Below, piece by piece: positions 8,184 to 16,999 of a stretch of DNA of 64,000 bases. The translations under genes and the position numbers were made by a program. Every line of letters begins with the position of its first letter. Position 1 is the stretch's first letter. Source of the stretch: Aureibaculum marinum (GTDB lineage: Bacteria > Bacteroidota > Bacteroidia > Flavobacteriales > Flavobacteriaceae); the NCBI RefSeq assembly GCF_003813905.1, contig NZ_RPFJ01000002.1:62001-126000 (forward strand). Direction: 5' to 3'. The notes below the pieces were generated by a model that saw nothing but the letters and a program-made list of their open reading frames with translations, was not told the DNA's origin and searched no databases.

Positions 8184-9587
8184 GTGTTCAATATTTCTGC
8201 CACTTATACCGATTTGTACCAACTTAGGATGTCACAGGCCTACTTTAAAAATAACAAACACGAACAAACTGCTGTGTTTGATTATTATTTTAGAAAAAAT
8301 CCTTTTGAAGGAGGCTATACCATCTTTGCTGGTCTTGAAGATTTATTACAAAAATTAAAAACATTAAAGTTTACCAGAGACGATCTTAACTTTTTAAAAA
8401 CTCAAAATTTTCCTGAAGATTTTTTAAATTATTTAAAAGAATTTCGTTTTCATGGAAAAATCTTTTCAGTAATGGAAGGTGATATTGTTTTTCCTAACCG
8501 TCCAATTTTACGTGTGGAAGCAACGCTTATTGAAGCCCAACTTATTGAAACCATATTACTAAATTTACTTAATTTTCAAAGTTTAATAGCAACTAAAGCT
8601 TGTCGTATGAGATGGATTGCTGGCAATCGAGCTTTATTAGATTTTGGATTAAGACGTGCTCAGGGTCCTGGTGGATATTACGCTTCCCGTGCTGCCTTTA
8701 TTGGAGGTTTTAATGGCACAAGTAATGTTATTGCTGGAGAAAATTTTAATATTCCTATTTCAGGAACAATGGCTCACTCTTTTGTGCAAAGTTATGATAA
8801 TGAACTAGAAGCCTTTAGAGATTTTGCTTTACAACTACCTAAACAATGTGTTTTATTAGTAGACACTTATAACACGTTAAAATATGGTGTACCTAATGCA
8901 ATTACTGTAGCAAAAGAAATGGAAGCTCGTGGTGAACGATTGTATGCCATTCGATTAGATAGTGGAGATTTGGCCTACTTCGCCAAAGAATCAAGAAAAC
9001 TTCTTGATGCTGCCGGACTTGAATACGTAAAAATAGCAGCCTCTAATCAATTAGATGAGTATGTAATTAAAAGTTTACAAGAACAAAATGCTCCTATTGA
9101 CATCTACGGAGTAGGTACTAATTTAGTTATTGGAAAACCTAATGGTGCCTTAGATGGAGTTTATAAACTTGCTGTTTCTAATGGAAAACCTAGAATTAAA
9201 ATTTCAGAAAATCTTATAAAAATTACATTGCCACATGCAAAACAAGTGTATAGGGTAACAGATAAAAACGGAACTTGGATTGGTGCTGATGTTATTAGTT
9301 TAAAAACTGAAAATCATATTGAAACAATGCATCATCCTTTTGATCCATTTAAACAAATGCATATTGGAGATTTAAAACAAGAGCCTTTATTAAAAGAAGT
9401 AATGAGCAATGGAGAAATTAAAATTAAAATACGAACCGTTGCTGAAATTGCAGAATATAGCCGTAAACGATTTGAACAACTTCCATTAGAGTACAAACGT
9501 TTTTACAATCCTCATCAATATAAAATTGGAATAAGCAGTCTACTAAAAAAAGAACAAGAGACATTAATAAAATCTCATAAAAACTAA
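8184..9587 (+). CDS. pncB: nicotinate phosphoribosyltransferase
   Basis: It converts nicotinate, PRPP and ATP into nicotinate mononucleotide, the committed step of the Preiss-Handler NAD salvage route. The 467-residue protein begins with the family signature ATYTDLYQLRMSQAYF and carries GTMAHSFVQSYDNE (with the His phosphorylated in the family), RLDSGDL for phosphoribosyl binding and YGVGTNL. The start codon is GTG: no ATG precedes the signature, and the first in-frame ATG (8229) would remove it. The nicotinamidase gene pncA follows 19 bp downstream, so the two probably work in sequence: nicotinamide to nicotinate to NaMN. Confidence 0.96.
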   Translation: MFNISATYTDLYQLRMSQAYFKNNKHEQTAVFDYYFRKNPFEGGYTIFAGLEDLLQKLKTLKFTRDDLNFLKTQNFPEDFLNYLKEFRFHGKIFSVMEGDIVFPNRPILRVEATLIEAQLIETILLNLLNFQSLIATKACRMRWIAGNRALLDFGLRRAQGPGGYYASRAAFIGGFNGTSNVIAGENFNIPISGTMAHSFVQSYDNELEAFRDFALQLPKQCVLLVDTYNTLKYGVPNAITVAKEMEARGERLYAIRLDSGDLAYFAKESRKLLDAAGLEYVKIAASNQLDEYVIKSLQEQNAPIDIYGVGTNLVIGKPNGALDGVYKLAVSNGKPRIKISENLIKITLPHAKQVYRVTDKNGTWIGADVISLKTENHIETMHHPFDPFKQMHIGDLKQEPLLKEVMSNGEIKIKIRTVAEIAEYSRKRFEQLPLEYKRFYNPHQYKIGISSLLKKEQETLIKSHKN

Positions 9588-9606
9588 CTTTGAATTTTAT
9601 TTTATT

Positions 9607-10230
9607 ATGCAAGCTTTACTAATAATAGATGTACAACCTGATTTTATGCCTAAGGGTAATTTACCTGTACCTGATGGTGATACTATTGTACCTGTAATAA
9701 ATCAATTACAACCCTATTTTGATTTGGTAGTAGCAACACAAGATTGGCACCCAAAAAATCATATTAGTTTTGCTGGAAATCACAAAAACAAGAAAGAGTT
9801 TGAAGTTATAAATTTAGAAGGAATACAACAAACTCTATGGCCAATACATTGTGTTCAAAATACAATTGGTGCGGCTTTACACCCAAATCTTAAAAGTGAA
9901 TCTATAGAAGCCATTTTCAGAAAAGGAACATCTATAACTATTGATAGTTATAGTGCATTTTATGATAATGCACATTTAAAATCTACAGGACTAACAGGTT
10001 ACCTAAAAGACAAAGGTGTAACTGAAATATATTTTAGTGGTTTAGCTGCAGATATATGTGTGTATTTTTCAATTATTGATGCCCTAAATGAAGGCTTTAA
10101 ATGTAATATAATTACCGAAGCTGTAAAACCTTTAGACCTTGAAGTATATAAAAAACAACAACTAGAATTACTAAAAAAAGGCGTTCGGTACATTTCAATT
10201 GATGAGTTTCTTCAAAATAAAATGTCATAA
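9607..10230 (+). CDS. pncA: nicotinamidase
   Basis: A cysteine hydrolase of 207 residues that deamidates nicotinamide to nicotinate. The catalytic triad is Asp8 (IIDVQPDF), Lys106 and Cys151 (GLAADICVYF); the metal site is formed by Asp46 and His48 (QDWHPKNH) and His81 (PIHCVQ). All positions match the PncA family. It lies 19 bp after pncB on the same strand, and its product is the substrate of PncB. The enzyme also hydrolyses pyrazinamide in other bacteria. Confidence 0.96.
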   Translation: MQALLIIDVQPDFMPKGNLPVPDGDTIVPVINQLQPYFDLVVATQDWHPKNHISFAGNHKNKKEFEVINLEGIQQTLWPIHCVQNTIGAALHPNLKSESIEAIFRKGTSITIDSYSAFYDNAHLKSTGLTGYLKDKGVTEIYFSGLAADICVYFSIIDALNEGFKCNIITEAVKPLDLEVYKKQQLELLKKGVRYISIDEFLQNKMS

Positions 10231-10291
10231 AAAACTAAATTTATCATTCTAAATAAAAACTTACCTCTTTTTTTTAAATAAAAAATACTAA

Positions 10292-10708
10292 TTATAAAAT
10301 AAAACTTTCTAACGCCAATTGGTATCCTTTTAATCCAAAACCGATTATAATTCCTGCAGCATTTGCAGAAATATAAGAATGATGTCTAAACTCTTCACGA
10401 GCATGCACATTAGAGATATGCACCTCAACAACAGGACTTTCAACAGCCTTTATTGCATCACCAATACCAACAGAAGTATGCGTATATGCAGCGGCATTTA
10501 AAATAATACCATCGTAATCAAAACCAACTTCATGTAGTTTATCTATAATTTCACCTTCAATATTTGATTGAAAATATGAAAGTTCAATGTTTGTATATTG
10601 TTTTTTTAAACTTTCAAAATATTCTTCAAAAGAAGCATTACCATAAATAGTAGGTTCACGCTTACCTAATAAGTTTAAATTTGGCCCGTTAATAATGATT
10701 ATTTTCAC
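10292..10708 (-). CDS. aroQ: 3-dehydroquinate dehydratase, type II
   Basis: Third step of the shikimate pathway: dehydration of 3-dehydroquinate to 3-dehydroshikimate. The 138-residue flavodoxin-like enzyme shows INGPNLNLLGKREP, the catalytic Tyr in PTIYG, the ILNAAAYTHTSVGI segment with active-site Asn, and EVHISNVHAREEFRHHS with the general-acid His. Slightly shorter than many homologues but no motif is missing. It is transcribed away from xerD, with 56 bases between the two starts. Confidence 0.97.
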   Translation of the reverse strand: MKIIIINGPNLNLLGKREPTIYGNASFEEYFESLKKQYTNIELSYFQSNIEGEIIDKLHEVGFDYDGIILNAAAYTHTSVGIGDAIKAVESPVVEVHISNVHAREEFRHHSYISANAAGIIIGFGLKGYQLALESFIL

Positions 10709-10764
10709 TCGTTTTAATTTTTTAATTTAATATTGCAATATATAAAAAAAGCAACTATCAAAGC

Positions 10765-11661
10765 ATGACTTGGCAAAACGCTTTACATGATTATCAACTA
10801 TATTTAAAAATTGAACGAGGTTTATCTACTAATTCAGTTAATAGCTATAAAAGAGATGTTGAAAAATTAATTCGTTTTTTAGAAAAAAATGAAATAAAAA
10901 CCTCTCCAATAAAAATAACAGACGAAATTTTACAACAATTTATATATAGTATTTCTAAAGAAGTTAATGCCAGAAGTCAATCAAGAATTATTTCAGGATT
11001 ACGTAGTTTTTTTGATTATTTAATATTTGAAAACTACCGAGAAGATAACCCTACAGCAATATTAGAAACTCCGAAAATAGGCAGAAAACTCCCCGATACG
11101 CTGGCAATTGAAGAGATAGATTTACTGATAAGTCAAATTGATTTAAGCACCTCAGAAGGTGAACGAAACCGAGCAATATTAGAGACATTATACAGTTGTG
11201 GACTAAGAGTTACAGAATTAATTACTTTAAAAATTTCAGATTTATTTTTTGCCGAAGGTTTTATAAAAGTTACAGGGAAAGGAAATAAAGAACGTTTTGT
11301 TCCAATAAATGAAAAAACACAGAAATATATTACTATTTATATCAATCAAATAAGAAGTCATATTAACATAAAAAAAGGCTTTGAAGATACTTTATTTTTA
11401 AATCGACGAGGAAAGCAGTTAACTCGTAATATGATATTTATAATTATTAAAGAGTTGGCTCTAAAAGCTGAACTTGGTAAGACCGTTAGTCCACATACTT
11501 TTAGGCACTCATTTGCTACACATTTACTAGAAAATGGAGCTGATTTACGTTCTATTCAGCAAATGCTAGGACATGAAAGTATTACTACTACAGAAATTTA
11601 TATGCATATAGATAAAACATTTTTAAAAGAAGTAGTAGAAAAATACCATCCGAGAAATTAA
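10765..11661 (+). CDS. xerD: tyrosine recombinase XerD/XerC
   Basis: A 298-residue site-specific recombinase that, with a partner, resolves chromosome dimers at dif. The N-terminal SAM-like core-binding domain spans residues 1-100; the catalytic domain has Arg148, Lys172, His244, Arg247, His270 and nucleophile Tyr279, all intact. The position as a lone gene beside aroQ, with no phage or integron genes, favours the housekeeping enzyme over an integrase. Whether it is XerC or XerD cannot be fixed without comparison. No dif site was identified in the window. Confidence 0.93.
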   Translation: MTWQNALHDYQLYLKIERGLSTNSVNSYKRDVEKLIRFLEKNEIKTSPIKITDEILQQFIYSISKEVNARSQSRIISGLRSFFDYLIFENYREDNPTAILETPKIGRKLPDTLAIEEIDLLISQIDLSTSEGERNRAILETLYSCGLRVTELITLKISDLFFAEGFIKVTGKGNKERFVPINEKTQKYITIYINQIRSHINIKKGFEDTLFLNRRGKQLTRNMIFIIIKELALKAELGKTVSPHTFRHSFATHLLENGADLRSIQQMLGHESITTTEIYMHIDKTFLKEVVEKYHPRN

Positions 11662-11712
11662 CCTACTCTTACCCTTAAAATAGTATAAACACACTAGATT
11701 TACTAAAAAACT

Positions 11713-12522
11713 TTAATTAATTTCTCTACAAAAGTTTTTAAATTGAGAATGCAATTGTTTATAAATAGCTCCAACTTTTCCGTTTCCAATAATTTTATTA
11801 TCAATTTGTACAACGGGCATTAATTCTTTACTAGAACTTGTAATAAAAACTTCATCAGAATTATATAACTCATCAATAGTAATATCTGACAGCACTATTG
11901 ACTTATTTAAGGTTAGTATTTTTTTTCGTGTAATACCTTCTAATACATTTTTTTTAGGCGTTGTTATAATTCCATTTTTAATACAAAAAACATTAGCTCG
12001 TGATGTTTCTGTAATATAATCTGTATGATATAAAACATCTGTAGCATTACACATTTTCAATTCCTTATGAAGCATTTGAGGAAAAAAGTAATCCGTACTC
12101 TTAATTTTCGGAAAACTTCTCTGATGTTTTTTGCTAATTAATTTTATACCTTCTGTATAATCCTTTAAACTACCTACTTTTAAAACACCTGCTAAGATAA
12201 TTAGAGTTGACGATTCTAGCGTTCCAAAATTAGAAGATGAACCTCCAGTTAGCGTAATTCTAATGTATCCTTGAGATATTTTATTAATTTCCTGAAGCTC
12301 TAAAACCTTGTTTCGCAAGTCTTCTTTAGAATATGAATTTGGTATGTTAGCAAGAGTAATAGAACTAACAAATCTATCTAAATGATCGTCTAAAAAACGA
12401 AACTGACCATTCACTATTCTAAAAAAGTCAAAAACAGCATAAGCTCTATTTAAACCGAGATCATAAGCACTTATTTGAGCCTTATTACAATCAATCAGTT
12501 TATCATTTATATAACCTTTCAA
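11713..12522 (-). CDS. PLP-dependent class IV aminotransferase / aminodeoxychorismate lyase-like
   Basis: A 269-residue fold-type IV enzyme. It shows the N-terminal motif SAYDLGLNRAYAVFDFFRI, PLP Lys141 in PKIKSTDYF, the conserved Glu in ITETSRANVFCIK, and the phosphate-binding region LEGITRKKIL. The family includes branched-chain aminotransferase, D-amino-acid aminotransferase and 4-amino-4-deoxychorismate lyase (PabC). Length and the GLNRAY segment fit the PabC/D-aminotransferase side better than IlvE, but no pabB or branched-chain gene is nearby to decide. It converges with xerD. Confidence 0.85.
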   Translation of the reverse strand: MKGYINDKLIDCNKAQISAYDLGLNRAYAVFDFFRIVNGQFRFLDDHLDRFVSSITLANIPNSYSKEDLRNKVLELQEINKISQGYIRITLTGGSSSNFGTLESSTLIILAGVLKVGSLKDYTEGIKLISKKHQRSFPKIKSTDYFFPQMLHKELKMCNATDVLYHTDYITETSRANVFCIKNGIITTPKKNVLEGITRKKILTLNKSIVLSDITIDELYNSDEVFITSSSKELMPVVQIDNKIIGNGKVGAIYKQLHSQFKNFCREIN

Positions 12523-12613
12523 AATAAATAATGATGATTATAGAAAATATCAGTCAGACAAAATAAATTTTGTATTGATAAAATCTCTATGTTAAAAACT
12601 ACTTTTAGTTATT

Positions 12614-14182
12614 TTATTTAGCAATATTTACAGCTCTAGTTTCTCTAATTACGGTTACCCGAACTTGACCAGGATAAGTCATGTCATTTTGTATTTTTTG
12701 AGAAATATTAAAAGATAATTCAGAAGCTTTTACATCATCTACTTTTTCACTTTCAACAATAACACGTAATTCTCTACCTGCTTGAATCGCATAGGCTTTT
12801 TGAACTCCATTAAATCCAAACGCCACATTTTCAAGATCTTTTAATCGTTGAATATAAGAGTCTAACACTTGTCGACGAGCTCCAGGACGAGCACCTGAAA
12901 TAGCATCACAAACTTGAACAATTGGAGCAAATAAAGATTTCATTTCAATCTCGTCATGATGGGCTCCAATAGCATTACAAACATCTGGCTTTTCGCCATA
13001 CTTTTGAGCCCATTCCATACCTAATAAAGCATGTGGCAATTCACTTTCCGTTTCTGGAACTTTACCTATATCATGTAATAATCCAGCTCTTTTAGCAACT
13101 TTAGGATTTAACCCTAATTCTGCCGCCATTAAAGCACAAAGATTAGCTACTTCACGAGAGTGTTGTAATAAATTTTGACCATAAGAAGAACGGTATTTCA
13201 TTCTACCTACAACTTTTATCAATTCAGGATGCAACCCATGGATACCTAAATCAATTACTGTACGTTTACCTACTTCAATAATTTCTTGATTAATTTCTTT
13301 TGAAGTTTTGGCAACAATTTCTTCAATTCTAGCAGGATGAATTCTACCATCAGTTACTAATTTATGCAATGATAATCTAGCAATTTCTCTACGAATTGGA
13401 TCAAAACAAGAAAGAATAATAGCTTCAGGAGTATCATCAACAATAATTTCAACTCCAGTAGCCGATTCTAAGGCACGAATATTTCTACCTTCTCTACCAA
13501 TAATTCTACCTTTAACATCATCAGATTCTAAGTTAAAAACAGAAACACAATTTTCAACAGTCTGCTCTACACCAATACGCTGAATTGTACTTAAAATTAT
13601 TTTTTTAGCATCGTTTTGAGCCGTTAATTTGGCCTCTTCAAGTGTATCTTGAATATAGCTCATTGCATCTGTTTTGGCCTCTTCTTTTAAAGAACTAACT
13701 AACTCTTTCTTAGCTTCTTCTGCAGAAAGCCCTGAGATAACTTCTAAATGCTCAACTTGTTTTTTATGTAATTTCTCAGCTTCAGCCTGTTTCTTTTCTA
13801 AAAACTCTATTCTATAATCATAATCAGCTACTTTTTCTTCTAATTTCTTATTAAGTTTAGCTGTTTTATCAAGTTCTTGAGCGACTCTAGATTCCTTCTC
13901 TCTAACTCTCTTTTCGGCATCAGATACTTTTTTATCTCTACTCAGAATCACCTTTTCGTGTTCTGCTTTTAATTCGATAAATTTCTCCTTAGCCTGTAAT
14001 ACTTTATCTTTTTTTAATACTTCAGCGTCTGTTTTAGCTGTTTTTATAATTGATGAGGCTTGCATTTTTGCATCTTTTAATATTGCAGATGCTTTGTTTT
14101 TTTCAAGGGCTTTTGCTATAAAAAAACCGATTATCAAACCTACAACAATACCAACTATTATTGGCAATATTATTCCGTCCAT
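12614..14182 (-). CDS. rny: ribonuclease Y
   Basis: A membrane-anchored endoribonuclease that starts mRNA decay. I place the start at the ATG at 14182, not at 14227: the protein then begins [20 protein letters not shown], the expected N-terminal membrane segment, and is 522 residues long as in other RNase Y proteins. A long coiled coil follows (about 35-195), then a KH domain ([16 protein letters not shown]) and an HD domain with the metal motif (LLHDIGK, HHDEIE). The C-terminal [14 protein letters not shown] is also typical. It is downstream of the 6S RNA candidate on the same strand. Confidence 0.97.
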   Translation of the reverse strand: MDGIILPIIVGIVVGLIIGFFIAKALEKNKASAILKDAKMQASSIIKTAKTDAEVLKKDKVLQAKEKFIELKAEHEKVILSRDKKVSDAEKRVREKESRVAQELDKTAKLNKKLEEKVADYDYRIEFLEKKQAEAEKLHKKQVEHLEVISGLSAEEAKKELVSSLKEEAKTDAMSYIQDTLEEAKLTAQNDAKKIILSTIQRIGVEQTVENCVSVFNLESDDVKGRIIGREGRNIRALESATGVEIIVDDTPEAIILSCFDPIRREIARLSLHKLVTDGRIHPARIEEIVAKTSKEINQEIIEVGKRTVIDLGIHGLHPELIKVVGRMKYRSSYGQNLLQHSREVANLCALMAAELGLNPKVAKRAGLLHDIGKVPETESELPHALLGMEWAQKYGEKPDVCNAIGAHHDEIEMKSLFAPIVQVCDAISGARPGARRQVLDSYIQRLKDLENVAFGFNGVQKAYAIQAGRELRVIVESEKVDDVKASELSFNISQKIQNDMTYPGQVRVTVIRETRAVNIAK

Positions 14183-14255
14183 TGTTTTAGTTTTAGGTAA
14201 ATTGGTAATATTTAAAATACAAATCAAAAAAATTGAAATGTATTCAAAAAAAAAA

Positions 14256-14430
14256 GCCTACATCTAGAATGGTTTTTTAAACTCCTTGTAAGACAAGTTT
14301 AGGGCTAACTGGCTGATCAAGAATCCGCGATGGTAAATAAATTTACACATACGGCATGCTTTACTAGCTTAGACTCACCCTTTTTAAAAAAATAGTGTTG
14401 AGTTTAATGAACAAATAACTAAATGTAGGC
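14256..14430 (-). ncRNA. ssrS: 6S RNA candidate (6S-Flavo type)
   Basis: The gap between zapA and rny holds a 175-base element closed by a terminal helix: 14423-14430 (5' GCCTACAT on the minus strand) pairs with 14256-14263 (ATGTAGGC). On the minus strand the 3' arm is followed at once by ten T residues (14246-14255), like an intrinsic terminator. That fixes the strand and the 3' end. No ORF fits inside. A 6S RNA gene next to zapA is known in gammaproteobacteria, and flavobacteria have their own 6S family, so the location and architecture support regulator of RNA polymerase. The identification uses position and helix only; I could not run a covariance model. Confidence 0.78.
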
Positions 14431-14458
14431 AGTAATTGTTTTTATTTTAAAGAACGTA

Positions 14459-14749
14459 TTATAAATAAGTATCTAAAATTGTACTCATTTCAAGTAATTT
14501 TCTCTCTATTTCTTCTCCATCCTTCTCATTATAAATACTTTTCACTTCTTGCAAAGATGCAAATTGCAATGCACACATGGCTAAAACGTCTTGCTTATCT
14601 CTAACTTCGTAATTCTCTTCAAAGCGTTTAATTAAATCATTTATTTTCTTTACAGCCTTTCTTACACCTTCTTCTTCACCTTCACTATTTATAGTTAAAG
14701 GGTAAACTCTATCTCCGATAGTTACTTTAATCTTTAACTTCTCTTCCAT
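14459..14749 (-). CDS. zapA: cell division protein ZapA
   Basis: A 96-residue protein that crosslinks FtsZ protofilaments. The N-terminal globular part (KIKVTIGDRVYPLTINSEGE) and the C-terminal helix forming the antiparallel coiled coil (QDVLAMCALQFASLQEV) match ZapA. I use the ATG at 14749. A longer form starting with GTG at 14761 would overlap the upstream gene by 8 bp and adds only four residues not seen as conserved. Together with the coiled-coil gene just upstream it forms a small division operon, and the 6S RNA candidate lies 28 bases downstream. Confidence 0.92.
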   Translation of the reverse strand: MEEKLKIKVTIGDRVYPLTINSEGEEEGVRKAVKKINDLIKRFEENYEVRDKQDVLAMCALQFASLQEVKSIYNEKDGEEIERKLLEMSTILDTYL

Positions 14750-14753
14750 TCGT

Positions 14754-15044
14754 TTATTCACTTAACTGCAATATGCACTTATCAATCTCGCGTATTAATG
14801 TATTTATTTTTAATTTGGTTGTATGTTTATCTTCTTTGCTGCCTACAATCGCATTCGCAACTTTTAATGACTCGTATTTGCTTTCAATAGCTTTTATAGA
14901 TTCTTGTCCTTGTTGAACTTCTTGAACTAATTTTTCACTTTTCTCCAACAACTGTTGGTTTTCTATCTTCAATAATTCATATTTAGTCAGTAAGTTTTCC
15001 AACTTACTTTGCAGGGAATCAACTATTTCTAAAACGTTGCTCAT
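14754..15044 (-). CDS. coiled-coil protein, ZapB-like
   Basis: A 96-residue protein that is almost entirely helical. From about residue 5 to 62 it has continuous Leu/Ile heptads (VDSLQSKLENLLTKYELL), then a break and a second short helix ending IREIDKCILQLSE. There is no signal peptide or membrane segment. It is the first gene of the zapA operon and its stop is 4 bases before the zapA ATG. The size, coiled coil and linkage suggest a Z-ring accessory protein similar in role to ZapB, but coiled coils give little homology evidence. Confidence 0.7.
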   Translation of the reverse strand: MSNVLEIVDSLQSKLENLLTKYELLKIENQQLLEKSEKLVQEVQQGQESIKAIESKYESLKVANAIVGSKEDKHTTKLKINTLIREIDKCILQLSE

Positions 15045-15072
15045 TAAATACAGAGATTCTAAACATTGTCAA

Positions 15073-15104
15073 CAAATTTAGCATTCTATTTAGAATTAAA
15101 CAAA
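15073..15104 (-). promoter_or_regulatory. promoter of the zapB-like/zapA/6S unit
   Basis: On the minus strand TTTG (15101-15104) is followed after 20 bases by TAAATTTG (15073-15080). This is a near-perfect match to the Bacteroidota housekeeping promoter (-33 TTTG, -7 TAnnTTTG). It lies 28 bp upstream of the zapB-like start. Confidence 0.75.
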
Positions 15105-15185
15105 GTTTTTTAAACTATTATTCCAAAATAGACTTAACACCCTAGTTACAAAGGCATTAAATAAGTCTATTTACATTATTTTTTA

Positions 15186-15210
15186 ATTCAAATTTGAATC
15201 ATTATTTTTG
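15186..15210 (+). promoter_or_regulatory. palindrome and -7 element before the M23 peptidase gene
   Basis: A perfect 14-bp palindrome, ATTCAAATTTGAAT (15186-15199), is followed by TATTTTTG (15203-15210), a match to the -7 consensus, eight bases before the ATG. The arrangement could be an operator over a promoter with almost no leader. In AT-rich DNA a 14-bp palindrome can arise by chance. Confidence 0.35.
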
Positions 15211-15218
15211 CCTGCATC

Positions 15219-16907
15219 ATGAAAAAAATACTTTTACTTTCAGCATTAGTCTTAACCGTATATAAAGGATTTTCGCAAGACAATTACCCTAAAGACTATT
15301 TTGTTAACCCCTTAGAAGTTCCTTTAATATTATCAGGTACTTTTGGAGAACTTCGCACCAACCATTTCCATGGCGGATTAGATATAAAAACACAACAACG
15401 TGAAGGCTTAAATGTTGTTAGTACTGCTGATGGTTATGTTTCTCGTATAAAAATTTCACATTGGGGATATGGCAAAGCTCTTTATGTAACGCATCCCAAC
15501 GGATACTCTTCCGTCTATGGTCATTTAAAAAAGTTTGCTCCTGAAATTGAAGCCTATGTTAAAAAACGTCAATATCAAAAAGAAAGCTATACCATAGAAC
15601 TATTTCCAAAAGCTAATGAATTAAAAGTTAAAAAAGGTGAACTTATAGCTTATAGTGGAAATTCTGGAAGTTCTGGTGGACCACATTTACATTTTGAAAT
15701 TAGAGATGGTAAAGCCAATCCAATAAATCCTATGCATTTCGGAATAGAAATTCCCGATCACAAAAATCCATTGATAAGAGCGGGTGTTGTTTATTCTTTT
15801 GGTGATTCTACGCATGTTAACGGTTCTAATACTGTTAAAGAACTAATTATAAAAAATAAGAATGGAAATTTAGTTGCTAATCCTATTGAGGCTTATGGTA
15901 AAATCGGAGTTGGTGTAAATGCCGTTGATAAACTTGACGGAGCTTTAAACAATAACGGTATTTTTAACTTACAAATGATAGTTAATGGTAAAAAAGTATA
16001 TGAACATGAAGTAAGCACCTTCAGTTTTGCCGAAACGCGTTATATTAACACGTTAATAGATTATAATAGATACTTTCAAAAAAGACAAAAAATTCAAAAA
16101 TGTTTTGTTGAACCTTTTAATAAACTAAGCATTTACAAAACCTTAGTAAATAACGGCTACATAACTATCAAAGATGGTTTAACTTACAATGTGGAAGTAA
16201 TTACTAAAGATTTTAAAGGAAATAGCACCAAATTAATAATCCCTATAAAAGGTAAAAAAGTAGATACTATAACAAAAAAAGAGAACAAAAAAACACCTCA
16301 TTTCTTTAGAGCTAATGAATTTAATAAACTTAATAAAGATAATATCAGTGTTGCCTTTCCTAAAAATAGTTTTTACGAAGACATTTATTTTGACTTTAGC
16401 TATAATGGAAAAATAGTAAAATTACATAATGCAGGTACTCCATTACATCGCAATTTTACTTTAACTTTTGACATTACTAATTATCCTGCCAAAGATAAAA
16501 GTAAGGTAATTATAGCTTCAATTAATAACAAGGGACGATTATCATACGCTTCCACCAAACGAAAAGACAACAAATTATATACTTTAAGCAAAAGTTTAGG
16601 CAATTATACTTTGGCAATTGATTCAATTGCTCCTAAAATAAGTCCAGTTAATTTTAAAAACAAACAATGGTTATCTAATTATCGCTATTTAAAATTAAAA
16701 ATTACCGATAATCTTTCTGGAATAAAGTCATATAGGGGGCAAATAGACGGAAAATGGGTGTTATTTGAATATGAACCTAAAAAGAACCTATTGACTTATG
16801 ATTTTAGCGACAATAAACTAGAAGGAAACAAGCACGAGCTAAAACTTACCGTTGTAGACAATGCAAACAATACTAATGTGTATATTGCATCGTTTAATAC
16901 GAAGTAA
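15219..16907 (+). CDS. M23-family (LytM) peptidase
   Basis: A 562-residue exported protein: signal peptide (residues 1-19), then an M23 zinc endopeptidase domain in the first 180 residues with His51 and Asp55 (NHFHGGLDIKT) and the HxH motif in GPHLHFEIRDG (156-158). All metal and catalytic positions are present, so it should cut peptidoglycan cross-bridges. The remaining 380 residues are beta-rich, with a late motif DSIAPKISPVNF followed by an Ig-like segment. This is larger than ordinary LytM proteins, and the long C-terminal part may hold it on the envelope or bind a partner. Confidence 0.92.
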   Translation: MKKILLLSALVLTVYKGFSQDNYPKDYFVNPLEVPLILSGTFGELRTNHFHGGLDIKTQQREGLNVVSTADGYVSRIKISHWGYGKALYVTHPNGYSSVYGHLKKFAPEIEAYVKKRQYQKESYTIELFPKANELKVKKGELIAYSGNSGSSGGPHLHFEIRDGKANPINPMHFGIEIPDHKNPLIRAGVVYSFGDSTHVNGSNTVKELIIKNKNGNLVANPIEAYGKIGVGVNAVDKLDGALNNNGIFNLQMIVNGKKVYEHEVSTFSFAETRYINTLIDYNRYFQKRQKIQKCFVEPFNKLSIYKTLVNNGYITIKDGLTYNVEVITKDFKGNSTKLIIPIKGKKVDTITKKENKKTPHFFRANEFNKLNKDNISVAFPKNSFYEDIYFDFSYNGKIVKLHNAGTPLHRNFTLTFDITNYPAKDKSKVIIASINNKGRLSYASTKRKDNKLYTLSKSLGNYTLAIDSIAPKISPVNFKNKQWLSNYRYLKLKITDNLSGIKSYRGQIDGKWVLFEYEPKKNLLTYDFSDNKLEGNKHELKLTVVDNANNTNVYIASFNTK

Positions 16908-16999
16908 GCAATCTATAATTTGAAATAGAATTAACATGTTAGCCTTTTCAGAAAATTAAATCGGTTACAGTTTAAACTATATTTCACTAAAGACAATTA

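Noticed and set aside
10765-11661. XerD as an integrase of a mobile element
   Set aside because: No excisionase, phage, transposase, tRNA target or direct repeats flank it; it sits among housekeeping genes.
14183-14227. Longer N-terminus of RNase Y
   Set aside because: It adds residues before the membrane anchor not seen in the family; the ATG at 14182 gives the standard form.
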